A stretch of 21,042 nucleotides of DNA. It comes from Brachyspira sp. CAG:484. Its GTDB lineage: Bacteria; Cyanobacteriota; Vampirovibrionia; Gastranaerophilales; Gastranaerophilaceae. Below are positions 16,195 through 21,042 of this stretch, piece by piece. The notes beneath the pieces are model-generated. The model was not told where the DNA came from, did not search any database, and saw only the letters and a list, made by a program, of their open reading frames with translations. Positions within the stretch are counted from its first letter, which is position 1. Every line of letters starts with the position of its first letter. The position numbers and the translations under genes were made by a program. The DNA is taken from NCBI GenBank assembly GCA_000431315.1, contig HF989716.1, positions 1 to 21,042 on the forward strand, written 5' to 3'.

Positions 16195-16223
16195 ATTTTA
16201 TATTAAAGAATTTTAAATGTCAA
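16195..16223 (-). promoter_or_regulatory. Sigma70-type promoter for rplF-rplR
   Basis: On the minus strand a perfect TTGACA (16218-16223), a 17-nt spacer, then TAAAAT (16195-16200). It is placed right after the rpsH terminator and ~140 nt before the rplF start codon. Hexamers and spacing are close to consensus. Confidence 0.8.
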
Positions 16224-16277
16224 AAGATATTACTAAAATAAATTACAAACACTTAACATTTATTACAGCTGCATACG

Positions 16278-16307
16278 AAAAAAGACCGGTACAAACCGGT
16301 CTTTTTT
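16278..16307 (-). terminator. Intrinsic terminator between rpsH and rplF
   Basis: A perfect 13-bp stem (AAAAAAGACCGGT / ACCGGTCTTTTTT) with a 4-nt loop and a run of six T's on the 3' side of the minus strand, 16 nt past the rpsH stop. It is symmetrical and could also act on plus-strand transcripts. It splits the normally continuous spc gene group. Confidence 0.92.
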
Positions 16308-16323
16308 GATTATATTAAAAAAA

Positions 16324-16719
16324 CTAGTAAATGTAACAGAGAATTTCCCCGCCAACATTTTCTTTACGGGCTTTTCTATCTGTTAAAAGACCTTTACTTG
16401 TTGATACGATTGCAACACCCATACCGCCTAAAATTTTAGGTAAGTTTTGAGCTTTACAGTAAGTTCTCAAACCAGGTCTTGAAACTCTCTGTAATTTTGA
16501 AATTACCGGTTTATGTTTTTCGTCGTATTTCAATGTAATTTCTAACACTTTAAATTTGCCAACTTCTTTTACAGAATAATCAGCAATAAAACCTTCTTCT
16601 TTTAACAATTTTGCTAATTCAATTTTTAATTTAGAAGAAGGAACTTCAACTTTTTCGTGAGAAACGATGTTTGCGTTTCTTATTCTTGTAAGCATATCTG
16701 CTATAGGATCTGTATTCAT
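16324..16719 (-). CDS. rpsH: Small-subunit ribosomal protein S8 (uS8)
   Basis: 131 residues, full length. The N-terminus MNTDPIADMLTRIRNANIV and C-terminal GVAIVSTSKGLLTDRKARKENVGGEILCYIY are diagnostic for S8, a primary 16S rRNA-binding protein of the 30S subunit that in E. coli also represses its operon. AAGGA lies 9 nt before the ATG. It is the last gene before the internal terminator, and the 232-nt spacer upstream to rpsN is exceptionally long for this cluster. Confidence 0.97.
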   Translation of the reverse strand: MNTDPIADMLTRIRNANIVSHEKVEVPSSKLKIELAKLLKEEGFIADYSVKEVGKFKVLEITLKYDEKHKPVISKLQRVSRPGLRTYCKAQNLPKILGGMGVAIVSTSKGLLTDRKARKENVGGEILCYIY

Positions 16720-16741
16720 TTTAATATTCCTTTTTTCTTAT

Positions 16742-16760
16742 GCCGGAATAAACTTCCGGC
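16742..16760 (-). other. Hairpin upstream of rpsH
   Basis: GCCGGAA-GTTTA-TTCCGGC: a perfect 7-bp G/C-rich stem with a 5-nt loop, ~22 nt before the S8 start codon and just before its ribosome-binding site. No U-run follows. Possible translational or processing element. Confidence 0.5.
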
Positions 16761-16799
16761 GCTACTTACCAATTTTTGTCCGGTTCGGTCTTAGCCGCC

Positions 16800-16842
16800 T
16801 TGACGATTTTTAGCAGTTTAGCAAGGATATGTATGCCGTCAA
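16800..16842 (-). other. Inverted repeat in the rpsN-rpsH spacer
   Basis: TTGACG and CGTCAA are 31 nt apart, and the interval contains a near-repeat of TTGCTAAA/CTGCTAAA. It lies between the hairpin at 16742 and the GCTCGC unit at 16866. Function unknown; a 6-bp arm pair may be chance. Confidence 0.25.
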
Positions 16843-16865
16843 ATTATCGGGCAAATCTTATTATC

Positions 16866-16951
16866 TTGCTCGCTCGCGATTAACGGGTCATAGGCTCTGT
16901 TTGTCCTGCTGTTCAGCAAGAACACCAGCCTGCGCCCTCAGCTCGCTCGCG
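16866..16951 (-). repeat. GCTCGC-bounded intergenic repeat unit, copy 1 (after rpsN)
   Basis: An 86-nt unit that begins immediately after the rpsN stop codon. On the minus strand it opens with GCGAGCGAGC-TGAGGGCGCAG and closes with CCCGTTAATCGCGAGCGAGCAA. Its central hairpin is CTTGCT-GAAC-AGCAGG (6-bp stem with one G-U pair, 4-nt loop, 16905-16920). Both ends and the hairpin geometry are shared with the units at 19068-19136 and 19144-19243. Confidence 0.65.
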
Positions 16952-17158
16952 CTACCAGCTAGCTTTTGTAACACCAGGTAATAAACCTTGGTGAGCCATT
17001 TTTCTCAAACAAATTCTGCACAGACCGAAATCTCTGTGGAAACCATGTGGTCTGCCGCAGATGCTGCATCTGTTGTGCAATCTTACTACAGGGTATTTAC
17101 CTTTTGCAGCAAGTGCTTCACGTCTGAGTTCTTTGTTTATCATCGCTTTCTTAGCCAT
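16952..17158 (-). CDS. rpsN: Small-subunit ribosomal protein S14, zinc-binding type (uS14)
   Basis: 68 residues. C31-x2-C34 and C47-x2-C50 form the zinc knuckle of the short (type Z) S14, and the ending LLPGVTKASW is diagnostic. Typical type Z S14 has 61 residues; here the N-terminal part (MINKELRREALAAKGKYPVVRLHN) is about 7 residues longer. It binds 16S rRNA in the 30S head. AAAGGAG lies 6 nt before the ATG. An intergenic repeat unit begins right after its stop codon. Confidence 0.95.
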   Translation of the reverse strand: MAKKAMINKELRREALAAKGKYPVVRLHNRCSICGRPHGFHRDFGLCRICLRKMAHQGLLPGVTKASW

Positions 17159-17215
17159 GAATTTCTCCTTTGTTAGTTAGTTTATCTATATAATTGCTTG
17201 GATAATTATATCCTA

Positions 17216-17773
17216 CTATTTGTTCATCCCTTTGAAAGGCATACCCATTAATCTTAACAATTCTCTTGCTTCATCATCAGTTTCTGCTGTTGTGATGATA
17301 GAGATGTTCATACCTTTTACGAGATCAACTTCTTCATATGTAATTTCAGGGAACAATGCCTGTTCTTTCAAACCTAAAGTATAATTACCGCGGCCGTCAA
17401 ATGATTTTGCACTGATACCTCTGAAGTCACGAATACGAGGGAATACTACGCAGATTAATTTTTGTAAGAAATCATACATTCTTTCGCCTCTGAGTGTTGC
17501 CATAGCACCAACCGGCATACCTTCTCTTAATTTATATGTAGCGATTGATTTTTTAGCTTTGGTAATAACACATTTTTGACCTGCAATTTTAGTTAATTGA
17601 GCTTCAATAGCTTCAGCAATTTTAGAGTTGTGAGAAGCTTCGCCGACACCCATATTCAAAACTATCTTGTGAAGTTTTGGAATCTGCATATCATTTTTAT
17701 AGCCGAATTTTTCTTTCATTGCAGCTTTTACTTCTTTATCGTATTTTGCTTTTAAACTTTCTGTTTTTGTCAT
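17216..17773 (-). CDS. rplE: Large-subunit ribosomal protein L5 (uL5)
   Basis: 185 residues, normal length. Typical segments are IPKLHKIVLNMGVGEA, GQKCVITKAKKSIATYKLREGMPVGA, FPRIRDFRGIS and GRGNYTLGLKEQALFPEI. It binds 5S rRNA and helix 84 of 23S rRNA in the 50S central protuberance. AAGGAAA precedes the ATG. Its spacers to rplX and rpsN are short (50 and 57 nt) and contain nothing notable. Confidence 0.97.
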   Translation of the reverse strand: MTKTESLKAKYDKEVKAAMKEKFGYKNDMQIPKLHKIVLNMGVGEASHNSKIAEAIEAQLTKIAGQKCVITKAKKSIATYKLREGMPVGAMATLRGERMYDFLQKLICVVFPRIRDFRGISAKSFDGRGNYTLGLKEQALFPEITYEEVDLVKGMNISIITTAETDDEARELLRLMGMPFKGMNK

Positions 17774-17823
17774 TTTCGTATTTCCTTAATTCTACGACAT
17801 TTAATATTATATTATCAAAAATA

Positions 17824-18162
17824 TTAAACGTCTAATTGTTCACCACATTTTTTACAAACACGAACTTTTTTGCCGTCAACGACATCGTGTTTGATCCTTG
17901 TCGGTTTTTCGCAAGCCGGGCATACAATCATAACTTTTGAAGCATCAAGAGGAGCTTCCAGTTTGATTAAACCGCCCTGAATACCAGCCATTGGCTGAGG
18001 CTTTTGAGCTTTAGTAACCATGTTAGCGCCTTCTACAACCACTTTTGATTCTGAAGGATTAACTTTTTTTACGTTACCGATTTTTCCTTTGTCTTTGCCT
18101 GCAATAACGATAACTCTGTCACCATTTTTTACATGCAAGCTTTTTTTATCTTTATCTGTCAT
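17824..18162 (-). CDS. rplX: Large-subunit ribosomal protein L24 (uL24)
   Basis: 112 residues. The KOW motif (VKNGDRVIVIAGKDKGKIGNV) lies near residues 11-31, the conserved VVVEGANMVTKAQKP at 41-55. A C-terminal zinc-ribbon-like pair follows, C81-x2-C84 and C103-x2-C106. L24 initiates assembly of the 50S subunit by binding the 5' domain of 23S rRNA. TGGAG lies ~10 nt before the ATG. The upstream spacer to rplN is 190 nt and carries a long hairpin. Confidence 0.97.
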   Translation of the reverse strand: MTDKDKKSLHVKNGDRVIVIAGKDKGKIGNVKKVNPSESKVVVEGANMVTKAQKPQPMAGIQGGLIKLEAPLDASKVMIVCPACEKPTRIKHDVVDGKKVRVCKKCGEQLDV

Positions 18163-18193
18163 TTAAATTTTTCTCCATTATTTTTGTAATTTT

Positions 18194-18224
18194 GAAACAA
18201 AATTCGACCTTTTAATTTTGTTTC
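18194..18224 (-). promoter_or_regulatory. 11-bp-stem hairpin upstream of rplX
   Basis: GAAACAAAATT, a 9-nt loop (AAAAGGTCG on the minus strand), then AATTTTGTTTC: a perfect 11-bp stem ending ~31 nt before the L24 start codon. There is no U-run after it, so it is unlikely to be a terminator. It may affect L24 translation or be an RNase processing site. Confidence 0.5.
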
Positions 18225-18352
18225 TGGTTTCTTTATTCCGAACCTGAATTATTGCTTCACACTTCGCTGTTGTCATTTTGTTTTTATTCGCTCGCTCTGT
18301 GCTTTTTTGCGGTTTGGCTTGCTTAGCCCGCCATCCCATGCGCAAAATTCAA
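18225..18352 (-). other. Remainder of the rplN-rplX spacer with a degenerate GCTCGC motif
   Basis: The plus strand has CGCTCGCTC near 18289-18297. On the minus strand a possible hairpin GCGG-GCT-AAGCA-AGC-CAAA-CCGC lies at about 18309-18332. The motif resembles the repeat units in two other spacers, but without clear ends, so it is either a decayed copy or a coincidence. No promoter stands out. Confidence 0.3.
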
Positions 18353-18721
18353 CTAGATAACTTCCGGAGCAAGAGAAACTATTTTCATATAGCCTTTATC
18401 TCTGAGTTCGCGGGCAACTGGTCCGAACACACGTGTTCCTCTCGGGTTGCCGTCTTTGTTGATAATTACAGCTGCATTTTCATCAAATCTGATAACTGAA
18501 CCGTCAGCACGTTTAATATCAGCCTTTGTTCTAACTACAACTGCTTTTACAACTTCAGATTTTTTAACTGCCATATTTGGAGTTGCATCTTTTACAGTAG
18601 CTACGATTTCATCGCCAACTGCTGCAAATTTTTTATTTGAGCTGCCCATAACACGGATACACAAAAGTTGTTTTGCACCTGTGTTATCTGCTACTTCTAA
18701 TCTGGTTTCTTGTTGTATCAT
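18353..18721 (-). CDS. rplN: Large-subunit ribosomal protein L14 (uL14)
   Basis: 122 residues, exactly the usual length. It starts MIQQETRLEVADNTGAKQLLCIRV and has the L14 signature VKKSEVVKAVVVRT, RFDENAAVIIN and a C-terminus ending IVSLAPEVI. It binds 23S rRNA at the subunit interface (bridge to 16S helix 14). AAAGGA lies before the ATG. The 84-nt spacer to rpsQ has a small CATTAC/GTAATG hairpin only. Confidence 0.97.
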   Translation of the reverse strand: MIQQETRLEVADNTGAKQLLCIRVMGSSNKKFAAVGDEIVATVKDATPNMAVKKSEVVKAVVVRTKADIKRADGSVIRFDENAAVIINKDGNPRGTRVFGPVARELRDKGYMKIVSLAPEVI

Positions 18722-18805
18722 TTTTACTTTCCTTTTTACTTTAAAGTATTTTCTACTATCGGCCTCTCATTACTCAATGGTAATGCTGCCATAACCCTTT
18801 AAAAA

Positions 18806-19051
18806 TTAACGGGCTTTTTCAACTACTTCAAGCACTGACCAACGTTTGTCACCTGAAAGAGGTTTTGATTCAATAATTCTTACTGTATCACCTTCATTAC
18901 AGATGTTGTTTTCATCATGAGCTTTATAGTTTTTGTTAGATTCAATAATCTTTTTGTATTTTGGATGTGGTTCGTAATCAGCTACTCTTACAACTACTGT
19001 TTTATTCATTTTGCTGCTTACTACTATTCCTTGTTTTTCTTTCTTAGGCAT
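18806..19051 (-). CDS. rpsQ: Small-subunit ribosomal protein S17 (uS17)
   Basis: 81 residues, normal length. GIVVSSKMNKTVVVRVADYEPHPKYKKII and EGDTVRIIESKPLSGDKRWSVLEVVEKAR are characteristic of this OB-fold 16S rRNA-binding protein. AAGGAG sits 8 nt before the ATG. The upstream spacer to rpmC is 168 nt and is almost filled by two repeat units. Confidence 0.97.
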   Translation of the reverse strand: MPKKEKQGIVVSSKMNKTVVVRVADYEPHPKYKKIIESNKNYKAHDENNICNEGDTVRIIESKPLSGDKRWSVLEVVEKAR

Positions 19052-19067
19052 TTATTATTCTCCTTAG

Positions 19068-19136
19068 TTGCTCGCGGTTAACGAGTTACAAAGTCTTGCA
19101 CTTCTGCAAGCCTTTTACTCTTTGCTCGCAATCCGC
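19068..19136 (-). repeat. GCTCGC-bounded intergenic repeat unit, copy 2 (before rpsQ)
   Basis: A 69-nt unit. On the minus strand it opens with GCGGATTGCGAGCA and closes with CTCGTTAACCGCGAGCAA. It has a central perfect hairpin CTTGCA-GAAG-TGCAAG (19095-19110). The opening 15-mer (plus strand 19123-19137) recurs exactly at 19230-19244 in copy 3. It ends ~17 nt before the S17 start codon. Confidence 0.7.
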
Positions 19137-19143
19137 TCCTTGG

Positions 19144-19243
19144 TTGCTCGCATTAAACGGGCCTTCGACCTCGACCCTCTTTAACAAACATTGCTGTTTG
19201 TTTAGCAGAGTGTCTTGCTCTACGCCCTCTGCTCGCAATCCGC
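19144..19243 (-). repeat. GCTCGC-bounded intergenic repeat unit, copy 3 (overlaps the rpmC 3' end)
   Basis: A 100-nt unit. On the minus strand it opens with GCGGATTGCGAGCAGAGGGCG and closes with GGCCCGTTTAATGCGAGCAA. It has a central perfect hairpin CAAACA-GCAA-TGTTTG with a GNRA-type loop (19185-19200). Its first 24 nt are read as the last seven codons and stop of rpmC. The GAGGGCG(C/T)AG block is shared with copy 1. Confidence 0.7.
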
Positions 19244-19423
19244 TTTTTCTTTTATTACTGTTTTTGCTTGAGCTATTAAGCGTTTTGTTTTAGAAACAAG
19301 TGCTGTGTTTTCTAATTTGTGTGTTGAAAGTTTCATCTTGCAGTCAAATAACTGTTTTTTCCATTCAACAATTGCACTTTGTAGCTCATCAGTTGATTTT
19401 TCGCGCATTTCACTTAATTTCAT
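19220..19423 (-). CDS. rpmC: Large-subunit ribosomal protein L29 (uL29)
   Basis: 67 residues of helical-hairpin L29 pattern: MKLSEMREKSTDELQSAIVEWKKQLFDCKMKLSTHKLENT, then KTKRLIAQAKTVIKEK. L29 lies beside the exit tunnel of the 50S subunit with L23. The final residues ADCEQRA and the TAG stop are encoded by the intergenic repeat unit at 19144-19243, so the native C-terminus appears to have been replaced or extended by it. AAAGGA precedes the ATG; the spacer to rplP is 31 nt. Confidence 0.95.
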   Translation of the reverse strand: MKLSEMREKSTDELQSAIVEWKKQLFDCKMKLSTHKLENTALVSKTKRLIAQAKTVIKEKADCEQRA

Positions 19424-19454
19424 TTTATAGTTTCCTTTTTCTTGTTAGTGCAAG

Positions 19455-19874
19455 TTAAGCTTCCAATTTAGACTTTTCTACAACTTTAACTTTGATAGGA
19501 AGTTTTTGTGCTGCTAATTCTAAGGCATTAACTGCAACATTTCTATCGAAGTATTCAAGTTCAAAAAGAATTCTGTTTGGTTTAACAACCGCAACCCAGT
19601 ATTCCAAGTTACCTTTACCTGATCCCATACGAGTTTCAGCAGGTTTTGCAGTAATAGGTTTATCCGGGAAGATTTTTATCCAAACGTTACCGCCACGTTT
19701 GATTTCACGAGTCATAGCACGACGTGCTGCCTCGATTTGTCTGCTGGTAATCCAGCCTGGTTCTAAGGCTTGTAATGCGTAGCTTCCAAACTCGAGTTTT
19801 GTTCCTCTTGTTTCGTGGCCTTTCATTCTGCCTTTCATCATTTTGCGGTATTTAGTCTTTTTAGGCTGTAACAT
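19455..19874 (-). CDS. rplP: Large-subunit ribosomal protein L16 (uL16)
   Basis: 139 residues, normal length. MLQPKKTKYRKMMKGRMKG, ITSRQIEAARRAMTREIKRGG, WIKIFPDKPITAKPAETRMGSGKG and YWVAVVKPNRILFE are diagnostic. It sits near the A-site tRNA and peptidyl-transferase region of the 50S subunit. CAGGAG lies 8 nt before the ATG. Confidence 0.98.
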   Translation of the reverse strand: MLQPKKTKYRKMMKGRMKGHETRGTKLEFGSYALQALEPGWITSRQIEAARRAMTREIKRGGNVWIKIFPDKPITAKPAETRMGSGKGNLEYWVAVVKPNRILFELEYFDRNVAVNALELAAQKLPIKVKVVEKSKLEA

Positions 19875-19915
19875 TTTATTTACTCCTGTTAATTATTTTT
19901 TACTTAATTTCATTT

Positions 19916-19939
19916 GTGTCGCCGGTTTATTCCGGACAC
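19916..19939 (-). other. Hairpin between rpsC and rplP
   Basis: GTGTC-CGG-AATAAA-CCG-GC-GACAC: 8 bp in two helices separated by a 2-nt bulge, a few bases after the rpsC stop. No T-run follows, so it is not an intrinsic terminator. It may be a 3'-end stabiliser or cleavage site. Confidence 0.5.
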
Positions 19940-19943
19940 TTAC

Positions 19944-20669
19944 TTATTCAGCTTCAATAGCTCTTCTTTTCGGACGTCTTCCGCCTTTTTCAGAGTTATC
20001 TTTGCCTGATTTTGCTTTAATGTTCTGGTCTGCTTTTTCACCAGGCATTAAGTTGCCTTTGAAAATCCAAACCTTAACACCAATTTTACCCATAATTGTA
20101 TCTGCTTCTGTGAAACCGTAGTCTACATCAGCTCTAAGAGTTTGAAGCGGGATTCTGCCTTCTTTTGCCCATTCAGAACGTGCAATTTCAGCACCACCCA
20201 AACGTCCGGATACCATAACTTTAATACCCTGAACGCCTGCTCTCATTGTGCGCTGCATTGCCTGTTTCATAGCACGTCTAAATGCTACACGTTTTTCTAA
20301 TTGCTGGGCAATAGCTTCAGCTACTAATTGTGCATCTGCGTCAATTCTTGCAACTTCTACAACATTAATTGTAACCGGTTTACCAAGATATTTTGAAACT
20401 TCCTGTTTAAGTTCTTCAATACCCTGACCGCCTCTTCCGACAACGATACCAGGTTTTGCTGTTACAACAGTAATTGTAATCATTAATGCTTTTCTTGCAA
20501 TTAAGATTTTAGAAACACCTGCTGCATATAATTTTTTCTTAACGAATTTTCTTATTTTTGCATCTTCTGCAACAAATTCAGCATAATCTTTTACCTTAGC
20601 GTACCAGGTACTTAACCAAGGCTGAATTATACCTACTCTAAATCCGGTTGGATGTGTTTTTTGTCCCAT
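19944..20669 (-). CDS. rpsC: Small-subunit ribosomal protein S3 (uS3)
   Basis: 241 residues. It starts MGQKTHPTGFRVGII and has the KH-domain loop GRGGQG at residues 78-83. The C-terminal S3 signature (VSGRLGGAEIARSEWAKEGRIPLQTLRADVDYG) is present. A charged tail (KSGKDNSEKGGRRPKRRAIEAE) extends it slightly beyond the core. S3 forms part of the mRNA entry tunnel in the 30S head. AAAGG lies 8 nt before the ATG. The 108-nt spacer upstream contains three hairpins. Confidence 0.98.
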   Translation of the reverse strand: MGQKTHPTGFRVGIIQPWLSTWYAKVKDYAEFVAEDAKIRKFVKKKLYAAGVSKILIARKALMITITVVTAKPGIVVGRGGQGIEELKQEVSKYLGKPVTINVVEVARIDADAQLVAEAIAQQLEKRVAFRRAMKQAMQRTMRAGVQGIKVMVSGRLGGAEIARSEWAKEGRIPLQTLRADVDYGFTEADTIMGKIGVKVWIFKGNLMPGEKADQNIKAKSGKDNSEKGGRRPKRRAIEAE

Positions 20670-20708
20670 TTTTTATACCTTTTTTTCGTTATACTAACAT
20701 CTTATCTT

Positions 20709-20777
20709 GCCCGCTTATATTTGATTGTAATCCCGGGCGTTTCCCTGAAATTTATCAGGGTGATGTGCCTTTGGCAC
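20709..20777 (-). other. Three consecutive hairpins in the rplV-rpsC spacer
   Basis: Starting at the base after the rplV stop, the minus strand reads GTGCC-AAA-GGCAC (20765-20777), CCCTGA-TAAATT-TCAGGG (20743-20760) and GCCCG-20 nt-CGGGC (20709-20738). None has a following T-run. Three hairpins in 69 nt between two ribosomal genes that are usually adjacent or overlapping is unusual. Confidence 0.6.
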
Positions 20778-21042
20778 CTACTTGTTGTCACTTACTTTCA
20801 ATGTTAAGTGAGATGTACGTTTTAGTCTTTTGTAAATACGACCTTGTGCTCTTGGTTTTCCGCGTCTGAATGTTTGGCTTTCATCAGCAAAGATTTCTGA
20901 AATCTTTAATGATTCAGCAGAAACGCCATATTTTTCTTGAGCATTAGCAACAGCAGCTTTCAAATTCTTTTCAACTACTCTTGCTGCAAAATAAGGCATA
21001 AAACGTAACATGTCTTGAGCTTCAAGAACCTTTTTGCCGCGT
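20778..21042 (-). CDS. rplV: Large-subunit ribosomal protein L22 (uL22), C-terminal 87 residues (runs off right edge)
   Basis: The frame remains open to the window edge and reads RGKKVLEAQDMLRFMPYFAARVVEKNLKAAVANAQEKYG, the conserved L22 core. It continues to a basic C-terminus (RRGKPRAQGRIYKRLKRTSHLTLKV). The Met at 21011 is internal, since the residues upstream match L22. About the first 30 residues lie outside the window. L22 lines the 50S exit tunnel. Its position before rpsC is canonical. Confidence 0.95.
   Translation of the reverse strand, partial: RGKKVLEAQDMLRFMPYFAARVVEKNLKAAVANAQEKYGVSAESLKISEIFADESQTFRRGKPRAQGRIYKRLKRTSHLTLKVSDNK

Noticed and set aside
16100..16200. tRNA-like segment (GGTGTAATTGGTAG...) upstream of rplF
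   Set aside because: There is a D-arm-like string but no GGTTCGA T-loop, no anticodon arm and no matching acceptor stem.
16988..17176. Plus-strand open frame opposite rpsN
   Set aside because: Shadow of rpsN, with no recognisable protein pattern or ribosome-binding site.
16866..19243. HIP1-type cyanobacterial palindromes in the G/C-rich spacers
   Set aside because: HIP1 is GCGATCGC. The motifs here are GCGAGC, directional and not that octamer.

Overview
The window is AT-rich bacterial DNA. Nearly all genes are on the minus strand; one small gene, at 7025-7303, is on the plus strand. The cell type looks diderm (Gram-negative-like): there is a secretin, a PilP-like lipoprotein and a two-partner-secretion-type filamentous adhesin. 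The prepilin N-terminus (MKNGFTLAEVLITLGIIG...) together with the adhesin and AT-rich ribosomal genes resembles gut Vampirovibrionia/Melainabacteria (Gastranaerophilales). That placement is inference from family resemblance, not a database result.

Layout, left to right. (1) 1-2990: the N-terminal ~996 residues of a very large secreted beta-helix adhesin. It runs off the left edge inside an Asp-Ala dipeptide array. (2) 3216-4673: a Wzx/MATE-like polysaccharide flippase, followed by rimO (ribosomal protein S12 methylthiotransferase, 4755-6071). (3) 6168-6914: a type IV prepilin-like protein. Its TTGACT-N17-TATAAT promoter carries a perfect 22-bp palindrome, and a small helix-turn-helix-like gene diverges from it (7025-7303). 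(4) 8108-13830: a type IV pilus/type II secretion assembly operon, in transcription order PilP-like lipoprotein, secretin, PilB-type ATPase, PilC-type inner-membrane protein. A short-chain dehydrogenase (7271-8086) follows at its tail. (5) 14040-14897: a uridine-kinase-like P-loop kinase. (6) 15060-21042: part of the S10/spc ribosomal protein cluster, in transcription order rplV(partial)-rpsC-rplP-rpmC-rpsQ-rplN-rplX-rplE-rpsN(zinc type)-rpsH, then terminator and new promoter, then rplF-rplR, then terminator.

The ribosomal region is the least ordinary part. Gene order is canonical, but several spacers are long (up to ~230 nt) and rich in hairpins. Three related units of 69-100 bp, each bounded by GCTCGC/GCGAGC motifs and each with a central 6-bp-stem, 4-nt-loop hairpin, sit after rpsN and after rpmC. 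One of them supplies the last codons and the stop of rpmC. A strong intrinsic terminator separates rpsH from rplF, and rplF has its own near-consensus promoter and a structured leader. The cluster ends at rplR with another terminator, so rpsE, rpmD, rplO and secY do not follow.

No tRNA, rRNA, CRISPR array, transposase or phage gene was recognised. No stretch over 300 bases is without a gene; the larger gaps are described as features.
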